64,000 bases of DNA from assembly GCF_005405305.1 (NCBI RefSeq), contig NZ_BJDU01000001.1, positions 184,791 to 248,790 on the forward strand, in the 5' to 3' direction. Shown here in pieces: positions 41,803 through 51,328 of this stretch; position 1 is the stretch's first letter, and each line of letters starts with the position of its first letter. The notes beneath the pieces were generated by a model. The model worked only from the letters and a program-made list of their open reading frames with translations, was not told where the DNA came from and ran no database searches. The stretch is from Companilactobacillus formosensis. Lineage in GTDB: Bacteria > Bacillota > Bacilli > Lactobacillales > Lactobacillaceae. A program made the translations under genes and the position numbers.

Positions 41803-44076
41803 TTATTGTTCAGAAATCAAATCTGAGGACTCGTTACTTAATAATGGGGAAACTGTACCATCGACACACAGAGTCAAACTGTGCATGGCTCGAGTACAGA
41901 TAGTATAAAGAACATCAGTACTACGACTGTCAGGATAGTTTATGTTCGAGATGTCGTGTCCGATAACCGCATCAAATTCCAAACCTTTTGCCAAATAAAT
42001 TGGTAGGACTAGAATGCCCTTAGGAATTGAACGAAAATCAGCATCAACTAAAGTAATAATAGATTCATCGCTGAAGTGGGTATAAATTTGTTCAGCTTGA
42101 GCTTGATTACGCGTCAAGATAGCGACTGTTTCGTATTTCTTGTTGAGTTCTTTAGCCGTTTCCTTTAAACCTTGATAGTAATTATCATTGTCAAAGACCT
42201 TGATAACGGGATCTTCACCTTGACGAGAGAAAGCTTTGATTTCTTCACCATTTGGCAAAAGTTTAGTGGCAAAGTTAGTTATTTCAGCAGTTGAACGATA
42301 ACTTTGATTTAACGTAATAGTGTTGATACGTTTTTTACTGAATAATTCGTTAACTTCGGTAACAAGATCTTTTTGACGGTAGGAACTAGTTAATACATCT
42401 TGAGCACGATCACCCAACAGAGTCATTTTGGCATTTGGAAAAGCATGGGCGATGTATTTGAGTTGAGCCATCGTATAATCTTGCACCTCATCGATGAAGA
42501 TGTGTTGAATCGAATGATTGACACCACCGTCAGTAACGATATCACGTAAATAAAGAATGGCGATTGAATCACTGAGATTTAGTTTGTGAGCTTCAATATT
42601 GTTGTCGATAGCTTCAATCATTGTTTGCCAAACACTATCAGAAACCAAATCTTGGTCCATCTCGTTGAGCAAGAAGAGATATTCCTTATAAGGGTTAAAG
42701 AAATAGTCGTTGATGAGGGCGTTATAAATTGGTGCGTAACGTTCCTTCAAAAATTCTTCGGCAATAATTTCACGTTGGTTAGTTGACTCTTCAATGTTGT
42801 GGTCGGTAATAATTTGTTGGAAGTCTTCATCAGATAAATTGTCGATTTCAGCTTGAACCCAATCTTCATTACGATCTTCATGGATTCTTCTTTGGAGACG
42901 TTTGATCAAAGCATTTTTCGTCTTTAAGAAACGATCGGTAATGTGGTAAGCATGATTGACTGAATCATAAATTTCAGCCATTTCTTCTTTAGTGAAGAAA
43001 GGTTTACCCTCAAAGATAATGTCTTCAAAATGCAAAATATGTTCAGGATGATTTTCTTCAAGTTCGGCTAACTTGTCTAAGAAATCGCCACTTTCTTTAT
43101 AAAGACGCATTTTAACAGTTGATTCTGGCAAATTGCGTTCGTCTTTTTCATAGCGTTCAAATAGAGTTTCAACTTGAACACCAGTTAGTCTTAAGGAAAT
43201 GAATTCATTTAAAGTAACCTGACGCATGTTTCGTTCACCTAAACTAGGTAAGACTTCAGAAATGTAATTACTGAATAATTTATTAGGGGAGAACAAGACA
43301 ATATTATCGGCATTCATCGTTGAGCGACTGTGATAAAGCAAGTAAGCAACACGTTGTAAAATGGCAGAAGTTTTACCAGATCCAGCGACACCTTGAACTA
43401 ATAAAACGTCAGAACGAGTGTCACGGATAATAACGTTTTGTTCATGTTGAATAGTAGCTACGATATTCTTTAGATATTCATCACTGTATTCGCTTAAGAC
43501 AGATTGGAGAATTTCATCCCCAACGGTTTCATTGGTATCAAACATATTACGAATATTATTTTTAACAATTTGAAATTGACGTTTCTTCTTTAGTTCGACT
43601 TCGGCTTTACCATTGGGAGTTTGGTAGTGTACTTTACCAAGCATCCCGTTGTAGTAAATTCCCGAAATGGGAGCACGCCAATCATAAATTAGGAAGTTTC
43701 CGTCATCATCTTGCAAAGTAGAAGTACCGATATAAAGAGTATCTTCTTCACCATCTTCAACGATATCAATTCGTCCAAAATAAGGTGAGCCTTGGAGATT
43801 TTCTAGTTTAAGACGGTTGGCGTTTAAAATATTTTCGTTTTCGACTGCCAAGGCAACTAATTGCTTTTGTTGTTGAACAGAAGCGTTAGTTTCCATTTGG
43901 TCATCGACTTCAAAAATATTAACTTTGGTATTTTCACCATAGTTACGATAAATACGATGTGTTTCTTGATGAGCTTGGGCAATACTTTGGTCAACTCGTT
44001 TGATCTTGTTGTCGATTTTTTCAGCAACTGAATTGACTCTTTGTTGTTCTTCATCTTTTGATTGATTAATCGTCAT
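41803..44076 (-). CDS. helD: HelD-type UvrD/Rep-like ATPase (RNA polymerase recycling factor)
   Basis: A 757-residue superfamily-1 ATPase with a long N-terminal coiled coil (residues about 1-90), characteristic of HelD, which inserts into RNA polymerase and releases it from DNA. Walker A GVAGSGKTSA is at about residue 224, Walker B-like IFIDEVQDYT further on, QSYRST and, near the end, KGLEFDAVIG are helicase motifs. I start at ATG 44076, preceded by GAGAGGG; a longer in-frame start at 44091 covers that site. It is divergent from the T-box of trpS. Confidence 0.85.
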   Translation of the reverse strand: MTINQSKDEEQQRVNSVAEKIDNKIKRVDQSIAQAHQETHRIYRNYGENTKVNIFEVDDQMETNASVQQQKQLVALAVENENILNANRLKLENLQGSPYFGRIDIVEDGEEDTLYIGTSTLQDDDGNFLIYDWRAPISGIYYNGMLGKVHYQTPNGKAEVELKKKRQFQIVKNNIRNMFDTNETVGDEILQSVLSEYSDEYLKNIVATIQHEQNVIIRDTRSDVLLVQGVAGSGKTSAILQRVAYLLYHSRSTMNADNIVLFSPNKLFSNYISEVLPSLGERNMRQVTLNEFISLRLTGVQVETLFERYEKDERNLPESTVKMRLYKESGDFLDKLAELEENHPEHILHFEDIIFEGKPFFTKEEMAEIYDSVNHAYHITDRFLKTKNALIKRLQRRIHEDRNEDWVQAEIDNLSDEDFQQIITDHNIEESTNQREIIAEEFLKERYAPIYNALINDYFFNPYKEYLFLLNEMDQDLVSDSVWQTMIEAIDNNIEAHKLNLSDSIAILYLRDIVTDGGVNHSIQHIFIDEVQDYTMAQLKYIAHAFPNAKMTLLGDRAQDVLTSSYRQKDLVTEVNELFSKKRINTITLNQSYRSTAEITNFATKLLPNGEEIKAFSRQGEDPVIKVFDNDNYYQGLKETAKELNKKYETVAILTRNQAQAEQIYTHFSDESIITLVDADFRSIPKGILVLPIYLAKGLEFDAVIGHDISNINYPDSRSTDVLYTICTRAMHSLTLCVDGTVSPLLSNESSDLISEQ

Positions 44077-44092
44077 TAAAATCCCTCTCACG

Positions 44093-44121
44093 TTGACAAT
44101 TTGTCGATTTTTAATTATGCT
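44093..44121 (+). promoter_or_regulatory. Promoter of the trpS leader
   Basis: -35 TTGACA (44093-44098), 17-bp spacer, -10 TATGCT (44116-44121), about 40 bp before stem I of the T-box. Confidence 0.7.
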
Positions 44122-44157
44122 AATAGCAATTAGAGTACATTAAAGCATAAGCATTTT

Positions 44158-44342
44158 TTAGTACTAATTCAAGTAAGTTGGTTCAGAGAATAACTTCACG
44201 GCTGCAAAAGTTATCGACCTTGAGTTAGGAAGTGGGTATGGTTAGTCACCTTATAACTTTGAGCGGTAGAGTAATCTACAAGACAGGTGGCACCACGCTT
44301 TTGCGTCCTATTATTTAAGATAATAGGGCGCTTTTTTTATTG
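44158..44342 (+). promoter_or_regulatory. T-box leader of trpS
   Basis: Base helix ACUAAUU/GGUUAGU, AGUA on the 5' side of the specifier loop and GAA-G-UGG-G on the 3' side (Trp codon), AGAGA bulge and a GCUG distal loop. The T-box AGGTGGCACCACGC lies at about 44285-44298, followed by a terminator formed by GCGTCCTATTATT/AATAATAGGGCGC with a T-run at 44332. It allows trpS expression when uncharged tRNA-Trp is present. Confidence 0.92.
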
Positions 44343-44401
44343 TGGAGAGCCATTATACCACCAGAAAAATCTTTGTGCATTAATTAATTCAGGAGGAAAA
44401 C

Positions 44402-45418
44402 ATGAAAACAAATACTATTTTAACTGGGGATCGTCCCACAGGAAAATTACATATCGGACATTATTTAGGTTCATTGAAAAACCGCGTTAAGCTCCAAAAT
44501 GAGGGCAAGTATAAGATGTTTATCATGATTGCTGATATGCAAGCTTTGACTGATAACGCCCGCGACCCTCAAAAAGTTCGTAACAGTTTGATTCAAGTTG
44601 CTTTGGATTATCTTTCAGTTGGAATCGATCCTGCTAAAACTAATATTTTGGTACAATCACAAATTCCTGCTTTGAATGAATTAACGATGTATTATCTAGA
44701 TCTAGTAACGGTTTCTCGTTTGGAAAGAAATCCAACTGTTAAATCAGAAATCAAACAAAAGAGTTTTGGTCAAAGTATCCCCGCAGGATTCTTAACTTAC
44801 CCAGTTAGTCAAACTGCTGATATTACAGCCTTCAAGGCCGATACAGTTCCTGTTGGTGACGACCAAGAACCAATGATGGAACAAGCTCGTGAAATCGTTC
44901 GTACCTTCAATAACACTTACAACGTTGATACTTTAGTAGAACCAGAGGGTTACTTCCCACCTAAGGGACAAGGTCGTCTACCTGGTATCGATGGCAATGC
45001 TAAGATGAGTAAATCATTAGGCAACTGTATTTATCTATCCGATTCAGCGGATGAAGTTACTAAGAAAGTTATGTCTATGTATACTGATCCCGACCACATT
45101 CACGTTGAAGATCCTGGTAAAATTGAAGGCAATACTGTCTTTACTTACCTTGACGCATTTGGTACTGATAAAGAAAAGATTGCTCAATTAAAGGAGCAAT
45201 ATCAAGCCGGTGGTTTAGGTGATGTTAAAGTTAAACGTTATCTAAATGATGTCTTGCAAGAAATCCTTGAGCCAATTCGTAATCGTCGTGCTGAATATGA
45301 AAAAGATATTCCTGGTGTTTACGATATCCTTAAAAAGGGTAGTGACAATGCTAATATCATTGCTAACCAAACTTTATCTGAAGTTAGAAAAGCCATTGGT
45401 GTTAACTATTTCGACTAA
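44402..45418 (+). CDS. trpS: Tryptophanyl-tRNA synthetase
   Basis: A 338-residue class-I aminoacyl-tRNA synthetase: GDRPTGKLHIGHYLGSL contains the HIGH motif at about residue 15-18, and NAKMSKSLGN the KMSKS loop at about 202. It charges tRNA-Trp. AGGAGGAAA precedes the ATG. The T-box upstream with a UGG specifier confirms the amino acid. Confidence 0.97.
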   Translation: MKTNTILTGDRPTGKLHIGHYLGSLKNRVKLQNEGKYKMFIMIADMQALTDNARDPQKVRNSLIQVALDYLSVGIDPAKTNILVQSQIPALNELTMYYLDLVTVSRLERNPTVKSEIKQKSFGQSIPAGFLTYPVSQTADITAFKADTVPVGDDQEPMMEQAREIVRTFNNTYNVDTLVEPEGYFPPKGQGRLPGIDGNAKMSKSLGNCIYLSDSADEVTKKVMSMYTDPDHIHVEDPGKIEGNTVFTYLDAFGTDKEKIAQLKEQYQAGGLGDVKVKRYLNDVLQEILEPIRNRRAEYEKDIPGVYDILKKGSDNANIIANQTLSEVRKAIGVNYFD

Positions 45419-45445
45419 TTTCTGAAAATTAAAAACGCTTTTACA

Positions 45446-45503
45446 GAAAAATGCTATGCTTAACTCTTGATTTTATCAAGAGTCGGGTGTAGCATATTTT
45501 TTG
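45446..45503 (+). terminator. Intrinsic terminator of trpS
   Basis: A long stem ATGCTATGCTTAACTCTTGA / TCAAGAGTCGGGTGTAGCAT with a small ATTTTA loop, followed by ATTTTTTG. Confidence 0.88.
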
Positions 45504-45547
45504 TTCTAAAATATTAAAAGTTTTTTTTTGAAAAATGAGGTGACTTA

Positions 45548-45976
45548 ATGGACGATTATAATTTGGTTGGATTCGTGATGCGATATTCGATGATCAAGAA
45601 GCGAATTGCTGCTAAGTATTTGAAAGAAGAGGATCTGAATACTTTTGAAAGTATCCTCTTGGGCATCGTTTATAAAAAGCAAGAATGCAGCCAAGATAAA
45701 ATCGGTGAGATCACATTATTTGACGGTGCTAGCATCGCCAGAGCTTTGAAAAAACTTGAGGATCGCGGATTTGTATCCCGGCAAGCTGATCCTAATAATC
45801 GTCGTAAGAAGTTGGTTACCATTACTGACGCAGGACAGGAGCTTTACGATGAAGTCCGTAAAGCTTTTCATAAGGGTAATGATGCCATCTTTAAAGGCAT
45901 AACTTCTGAGGAACAAAAAGAATTAGAAAATATTTTAATGAAAGTTTATAAGAATTTAGACGCTATTAAAATATAG
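45548..45976 (+). CDS. MarR-family transcriptional regulator
   Basis: A 142-residue MarR regulator: winged helix ECSQDKIGEITLFDGASIARALKKLEDRGFVSRQADPNNRRKKLVTITDAG (about residues 45-95) flanked by dimerisation helices. The family senses phenolics or drugs. It is 29 bp upstream of a DHA2 multidrug transporter gene, which it probably represses. GAGGTGA precedes ATG 45548. Confidence 0.9.
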   Translation: MDDYNLVGFVMRYSMIKKRIAAKYLKEEDLNTFESILLGIVYKKQECSQDKIGEITLFDGASIARALKKLEDRGFVSRQADPNNRRKKLVTITDAGQELYDEVRKAFHKGNDAIFKGITSEEQKELENILMKVYKNLDAIKI

Positions 45977-46005
45977 AAATAAAAAGAGAAGAGGAATTTG
46001 TTATT

Positions 46006-47502
46006 ATGGCGAATAATAATAAAGCAATTGTGGATGCACATGGGAAGCCTTTCAACCGTAATCTTTTGGTCTTAGTGCTTCTTGTGGGTACTTTTTGTAC
46101 GGTTTTAAACGGTACAATTTTAACTACAGCTTTTCCAACTTTGATGAAGGAATTCAGTGTTAGCACATCAGATGTACAATGGTTAACTACTGGTTTCTTA
46201 ATGGTTAACGGAATTATGATTCCGGTCACTGCTTGGTTGAGTAATAATTTTAGTACAAAAATTTTATATATCATCGCAATGTCAACGTTCTTAGTCGGAA
46301 CGATTATGTGTTTTGTGGCACCAACATTTGGTACTATCTTAGCCGGTCGTTTGATTCAAGCGGTTGGTGTTGGTGTTACTATGCCTTTGATGCAAGTTGT
46401 AATGTTGTCGATATTCCCACCTGAAAAACGTGGTGCTGCCATGGGACTAAATGGTTTGGTTGTCGGACTTGCTCCTGCTATTGGACCTACACTTTCAGGT
46501 TTCATTATTGATAACTCATCATGGAGATATCTTTTCGGAATGATTATTCCTATCGTTGTAGTTGTTTTGATTTTGGCACTTATCTTTATGCGTCCAGTTC
46601 TTCAAACACATCGTACTAAATTGGATGTCTTGTCATTAGTAGAATCCACGGTTGGATTCGGGGCCGTATTGTATGGTTTCTCATCAGTTGGTGATGAGGG
46701 CTGGGGTTCCATGACCGTTATCGGTTCAATCATTGTTGGTATAATTTTCATTGTCCTATTTGGACTTCGTCAATTACACATGGACAAGCCTTTCTTGGAA
46801 TTACGTGTTTTCAAGGAAAAGAAATTTGCTATCGCTGCCGCTTTGTCATCTGTTACTAATATGGCAATGGTCGGTGTTGAAATGGTTCTACCATTATATC
46901 TTCAAATCGTTAAGGGAATGTCAGCTTTCCATTCTGGATTGACATTGCTTCCTGGTGCTTTGATGATTGGTATCATGAGTCCTATTACTGGTAATGCTTT
47001 TGATAAGTATGGACCTAAGGATCTTGCCCGTATGGGTATGTTCTTGCTAACAGCTGGAACAATTCCTTTCTTGTTCTTGACAAAATCAACTCCAGTACTA
47101 GATATCGTTATCTTGTACATGATCCGTATGTTTGGTATCTCAATGGTCTTGATGCCTGTTACAACAGATGGTATGAACTCATTGCCATTGAACTTGATGA
47201 GTCACGGTACAGCCGTTAATAACACTGTTAGACAAGTCTTCAGTTCAATGGGTACAGCTATTTTGGTCAGTGTCTTGACTAACGTAACTAATAATTTGAA
47301 ACCTGGTAAGTCACTCTTATCAGCAAGTCCACTTAAATATCAAGATAGCTACATTAATTCTACCTTGAGTGGTTATCATGCCGCCTTTGCCGTAGCTATT
47401 GTCTTCTGTTTGATTGGTTTCTTCATTACTTTCATGGTTAAGAATAAGGCTAAATCAAGAGACATTGATATGAAGAATACAGAATTGGCAGGTGAAGAAT
47501 AA
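46006..47502 (+). CDS. DHA2-family multidrug MFS transporter (EmrB/QacA type)
   Basis: A 498-residue, 14-helix major facilitator. TTAFPTLMKEFSVSTSDVQWLTTGFLMVNGIMIPVTAWL, the motif C region LNGLVVGLAPAIGPTLSGFI and the GRLIQAVGVGVTMPL block define the drug:H+ antiporter-2 family. It expels toxic organic compounds using the proton gradient. It is flanked by a MarR gene upstream and a DUF4811 gene that starts on its last base. Confidence 0.92.
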   Translation: MANNNKAIVDAHGKPFNRNLLVLVLLVGTFCTVLNGTILTTAFPTLMKEFSVSTSDVQWLTTGFLMVNGIMIPVTAWLSNNFSTKILYIIAMSTFLVGTIMCFVAPTFGTILAGRLIQAVGVGVTMPLMQVVMLSIFPPEKRGAAMGLNGLVVGLAPAIGPTLSGFIIDNSSWRYLFGMIIPIVVVVLILALIFMRPVLQTHRTKLDVLSLVESTVGFGAVLYGFSSVGDEGWGSMTVIGSIIVGIIFIVLFGLRQLHMDKPFLELRVFKEKKFAIAAALSSVTNMAMVGVEMVLPLYLQIVKGMSAFHSGLTLLPGALMIGIMSPITGNAFDKYGPKDLARMGMFLLTAGTIPFLFLTKSTPVLDIVILYMIRMFGISMVLMPVTTDGMNSLPLNLMSHGTAVNNTVRQVFSSMGTAILVSVLTNVTNNLKPGKSLLSASPLKYQDSYINSTLSGYHAAFAVAIVFCLIGFFITFMVKNKAKSRDIDMKNTELAGEE

Positions 47503-48230
47503 TGATTTTAATTTCAATCTTACTTTGTGCCGTTTTGGCATATATCTTCGCCGTCTTTCTACCCAACAAGAAAGTTGGATATAGTTTATCCTTCACTTTT
47601 ATCGGTTTGTTTTTAATCGCTTTAGTTTTATTGATTTCAAATGAATACAGTCATTTTGGAATGAAACAAGTAACGTCTGAGAGCACTTATCAAATTCAAT
47701 CTGCTCAAAAGGGCAGTAATCTTTTATTAGAAAAAGAATTGGGTACTAGTGGTAAAGAAAACGTCTATATTTATCGGACTCCAGAAACTGCTAATGCCAA
47801 AAAGCCTCAAACAACAAAAGTTGATTCTCATGTCAAAAATGTCGTTAAAACAGGCAATTATAAGAATGCCACATTAACGAAGAAGACTACTCGTTGGGAA
47901 TACAAGAACGGTTTCTATTCATTCTTATTCGGAATCTCTGACAACAATAAGGAATTTGTTAAACAAACAAATACCTTTAAAGTTGGCAATGATTGGTTAG
48001 TATTAACAACAGCACAAGCTAAACAGTTACAAAAGAAGATGAATAGTAAATCTTTCAAAGCTCAAATGAAGCAAGAAGGTGCAGCTTTTGTTAAAGCAGA
48101 AGTTACTAAGGCTATGACTCAAAACCCTGCTATGACAACTGCTCAACAAAAGCAAGTTACTAAGCAGGCTCAACAAGCTTTCCAAGCACAAGCTCAAGCT
48201 AAATTGATCCAAGAAATTAAAAATAAATAG
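47502..48230 (+). CDS. DUF4811-type membrane-anchored protein
   Basis: A 242-residue protein with two N-terminal membrane helices (about residues 2-20 and 28-46) and a soluble, probably extracytoplasmic region that ends in a Gln/Lys/Ala-rich coiled segment. It resembles DUF4811 proteins that accompany DHA2 exporters in lactobacilli. The start codon shares one base with the transporter's stop. A role as accessory subunit of the pump is inferred. Confidence 0.7.
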   Translation: MILISILLCAVLAYIFAVFLPNKKVGYSLSFTFIGLFLIALVLLISNEYSHFGMKQVTSESTYQIQSAQKGSNLLLEKELGTSGKENVYIYRTPETANAKKPQTTKVDSHVKNVVKTGNYKNATLTKKTTRWEYKNGFYSFLFGISDNNKEFVKQTNTFKVGNDWLVLTTAQAKQLQKKMNSKSFKAQMKQEGAAFVKAEVTKAMTQNPAMTTAQQKQVTKQAQQAFQAQAQAKLIQEIKNK

Positions 48231-48257
48231 TGATTTTTTATCACTCATGAAATTAAT

Positions 48258-48298
48258 TAAAAAGCACAAATTCTGTTGTAGAGTTTGTGCTTTTTTTG
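48258..48298 (+). terminator. Intrinsic terminator of the marR-DHA2 operon
   Basis: AAAAGCACAAA pairs with TTTGTGCTTTT, followed by a T-run. Confidence 0.87.
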
Positions 48299-48444
48299 AT
48301 GTAATTTTTTAAACAATCATTTTAAATAATGATAAAAATCAAAATATAGGAAAACAATTAACCACTTTCATAAATATATTTTATATTTTCATATTGATTA
48401 ATAATTGCAACTATTCCATAATTATTCCTTGAAAGGGGAATGTT

Positions 48445-49674
48445 ATGGGATTAAAGAGAAAAGTGCTCTATGCCACGATTTTGGCCTCCAGTTGTTTACT
48501 TTCAACTACGGTTGTTAAAGCTGACCAAGTCGATGCAAATAAAGAGCAAAATGTTAGTCAAAACGTTACGAACCAACTTAATAGTTCGGTAAGCGATAAG
48601 TCAGTTAATAACGCTTTAGACCAGACTGAAACACCAGACAAAACGACTCCAAAAGAATCAACGACGATTCAAAATCAGAAGCAGAGTCAGAGTCAAATCA
48701 ATAATCAAAGCAACGTCCAGACTACTCAAGCGAATAGTCAAATTGCTTCTGACAAACAAATTGATGGTGTCTATACGGTAAATAGTAATGGATTTATTCC
48801 TTTATATTATGCCGATGGATCAGTTGAGACTAATCGTGCTTTAGCTGCTAACAGTGCTTGGTATACAGACACTTATCATACTTTAGATAGTGGCAATAGT
48901 TATTATCGTGTTGCTACTAATGAATATGCCAGTGCTAAAGATGGTACTTATAAATCATATGTTCAACCATATTCTGGCGATGCTACAGTGGTTTATCAAT
49001 CAGGCTCTAGTATTCATTCTTTCAAAGGTTATGGTAATCGCGCTGTTTATGAAGGCAATGATTTAAGTACTGGTACGAGTTGGAAAGTAAATAACCACGC
49101 TAATATTGGTGGTAAAGAGTGGTATCAGATTGGTTCTGATACTTGGGTTCCACAAGATTATGTAGTTATCAATAATGGAAATTATAAAGAAGCAGATTGG
49201 ATTTCAGGTGTTCCTTTGATTGCTCAAAGACCAGAACTTCCTAATGGTTGTGAAATCACTGCCGTAACGATGATGTTGCAATACGCTGGTGCCAATGTTG
49301 ATAAGATGCAAATGGCCAGAGAAATGCCACGTAGCAGCGATCCAAACTATGGTTATATCGGTCAACCTTGGGATGGAACGGGAATTACGATCTTCCCACC
49401 TGCTTTGATGAATTTGGTTGAAAAGTACGCTGGTACTGCTAAGAATTTGACTGGTCAAAATTTTGATGCAATTAAATATCAAATTAATATCGGACACCCA
49501 GTTGTTACTTGGAATACACTTTATGGATTTCCATATCATGCATTAGTGGTTACCGGTTATGATAGCAATTACGTTTATTACAACGATTGTTGGACTGATC
49601 AGACTTTGCAAATGGGGATTACGCAATTTATCAATAATTGGAATACACAAAATAGACGTGCAATAAGTTATTAG
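48445..49674 (+). CDS. Secreted C39-like cysteine peptidase with N-terminal wall-type module
   Basis: A 409-residue exported protein: signal peptide to about residue 26 (VVKADQ), a long Gln/Asn/Ser/Thr-rich linker, a beta-rich module (about 105-235: LYYADGSVETNRAL, SYYRVATNEYAS, YQIGSDTWVPQDYV) like SLAP-type repeats, and a C-terminal C39-2 papain-fold domain. The catalytic Cys is in NGCEITAVTMML (about residue 270) and the His in PYHALVVTGYD (about 363). GGGGAA precedes the ATG. It is followed 12 bp later by an NlpC/P60 protein sharing the same module; both probably act on cell-wall peptides. Confidence 0.82.
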   Translation: MGLKRKVLYATILASSCLLSTTVVKADQVDANKEQNVSQNVTNQLNSSVSDKSVNNALDQTETPDKTTPKESTTIQNQKQSQSQINNQSNVQTTQANSQIASDKQIDGVYTVNSNGFIPLYYADGSVETNRALAANSAWYTDTYHTLDSGNSYYRVATNEYASAKDGTYKSYVQPYSGDATVVYQSGSSIHSFKGYGNRAVYEGNDLSTGTSWKVNNHANIGGKEWYQIGSDTWVPQDYVVINNGNYKEADWISGVPLIAQRPELPNGCEITAVTMMLQYAGANVDKMQMAREMPRSSDPNYGYIGQPWDGTGITIFPPALMNLVEKYAGTAKNLTGQNFDAIKYQINIGHPVVTWNTLYGFPYHALVVTGYDSNYVYYNDCWTDQTLQMGITQFINNWNTQNRRAISY

Positions 49675-49686
49675 GGGGATAGAAAA

Positions 49687-51144
49687 ATGAATAAAAAATC
49701 AAAAATGTTTTTTGTTTGTAGTTTTGCACTAGCAATGTTGGCTGTAACTACACAACAAAATGTAAAAGCTGATACAACAACTGAAACTTCAGTTGAAAAT
49801 GTTCAACAACCAGTTGCTCAGGCTACACAAGAAGTTTCAACACCAGAAGAGACAGCCACACAAACTGCTGATCAAAATCAAACTGAAACACAAGCCACTG
49901 ACCAAACACAAACACCAGTTGTCAATGATGCCACGACAACAGATGCTCAACCAGCTGCAGAAACTAAAACACAAGCAGACAGTACAACATCTAACATTAC
50001 TCAAATCAAAGGTGTCGTAACTACTGGAAATCAGATCACTTACCTTTATACACAAGATGGTCAAAAGTTAACTAACCGTGCTCTAGGACCTAATACTCCT
50101 TGGTACACAGATCAAAGAATGGCTTATAACGGTGGAACATATTATCGTGTTGCTACTAATGAATTTGCTGATGGTCAAAACGTTACCTTGTCATACGGAA
50201 GCGCTGCGGATGGAATCGTTCGTGTTCAACCATATGGTGCCGTAAATTACACACGTAATGACACAGGCTTTGCTAGAAGTGGTCAACCCAACTTTGATGG
50301 AAATTCAGTTTGGAAATACAATCGTACTGATAACGCCAATGGCAAGACTTTCTATCAAATCGCCAGCAATGTTTGGATCAACAGTGATGATGCTACAACA
50401 GCACCAGCTTACCAAAATCCAAATGGATGGCTTCAAATTCATGATGAACAAATCAAACCCGTTGGTAATGTAGGTTATCCTTTGTATAACGGTGTTGAAG
50501 GAATTAAGACTTGGCTAGTAAGAAAGTATTTTGGCTACTCAAATGCCCACACAATTTATGATGGCAATGTTGCCAATAGTGTTAGAAGTCTTCAATCAAG
50601 AAAAGGTCTTCCTGTCACAGGTATCGTTGATTTAAACACTTGGAAGGCTATGGGCTTCACAGAAACTAGTTGGTATGGAATTGACTCATACGTTGCTCCA
50701 TTAAGAACTAATATTACAAGTACTAGATCAGACCATATTGAAGCTATGATCAACGAAGCATACAGATACTTGGGACAACCTTGGATCTCAGGAGCTTCAA
50801 GTTCTCCTGATTATGGTGTTGATTGTTCTGGATTAGTTACCCAAGCACTTTATGCCTCAGGAATTGATTCAGCTCCAGTTTCATCAATTCAACACGCTCA
50901 ACCAGGTAATGAATGGAATTGTCAAATGTACTGGGACGATGTTAGAATTCCTCACGTAAACTTTAATGAACGTCAAAGAGGAGATTTAATCTTCTTTACA
51001 GACCCATCAAGTGGTATGTTATGGCACGTTGGTATCTTGTTGGATGCTTCAACAATGATTGAATCATGGCCATACGCCGTTCAAGTTCACTCAATCTATT
51101 CAGGTCGTGGAAACATCGCCGGAGTAAAACGTGTCTTTGCTTAA
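49687..51144 (+). CDS. Secreted NlpC/P60 endopeptidase with peptidoglycan-binding domain
   Basis: A 485-residue secreted wall enzyme. It has a signal peptide to about residue 28 (VKADTT), a Thr/Gln-rich linker, a beta-rich module (about 115-245: YLYTQDGQKLTNRAL, TYYRVATNEFADG, YQIASNVWINSDD) shared with the preceding protein, and a PG_binding_1 helical domain (about 260-325: VRSLQSRKGLPVTGIVDLNTWKAMG). The C-terminal NlpC/P60 domain follows (about 355-485), with the catalytic Cys in DCSGLVTQAL and His in WHVGILLD. It likely cleaves D-Glu-DAP/Lys bonds. Confidence 0.88.
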   Translation: MNKKSKMFFVCSFALAMLAVTTQQNVKADTTTETSVENVQQPVAQATQEVSTPEETATQTADQNQTETQATDQTQTPVVNDATTTDAQPAAETKTQADSTTSNITQIKGVVTTGNQITYLYTQDGQKLTNRALGPNTPWYTDQRMAYNGGTYYRVATNEFADGQNVTLSYGSAADGIVRVQPYGAVNYTRNDTGFARSGQPNFDGNSVWKYNRTDNANGKTFYQIASNVWINSDDATTAPAYQNPNGWLQIHDEQIKPVGNVGYPLYNGVEGIKTWLVRKYFGYSNAHTIYDGNVANSVRSLQSRKGLPVTGIVDLNTWKAMGFTETSWYGIDSYVAPLRTNITSTRSDHIEAMINEAYRYLGQPWISGASSSPDYGVDCSGLVTQALYASGIDSAPVSSIQHAQPGNEWNCQMYWDDVRIPHVNFNERQRGDLIFFTDPSSGMLWHVGILLDASTMIESWPYAVQVHSIYSGRGNIAGVKRVFA

Positions 51145-51162
51145 TATTTTTATATGATCAAA

Positions 51163-51220
51163 TAAATGCATCTGTTTAGATAATAGTTAATCGACTATAT
51201 CTGAATGGATGTTTTTTTCG
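51163..51220 (+). terminator. Intrinsic terminator after the wall hydrolase genes
   Basis: CATCTGTTTAGATA pairs with TATCTGAATGGATG around AATAG...CTA, followed by a T-run. Confidence 0.82.
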
Positions 51221-51328
51221 CCGAAAAATTGATAAAATATGTTTCTTATGTATTAATTCTTTTGTAAGCTAATTGTTAGTAACTAGGAAGTTTCTTAGGG
51301 ATAATGTTATAAGAACAGAGGTGGGATT

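Noticed and set aside
44287-44490. 67-codon ORF between helD and trpS
   Set aside because: It runs through the T-box antiterminator and terminator and into the trpS start in another frame, without a ribosome-binding site.
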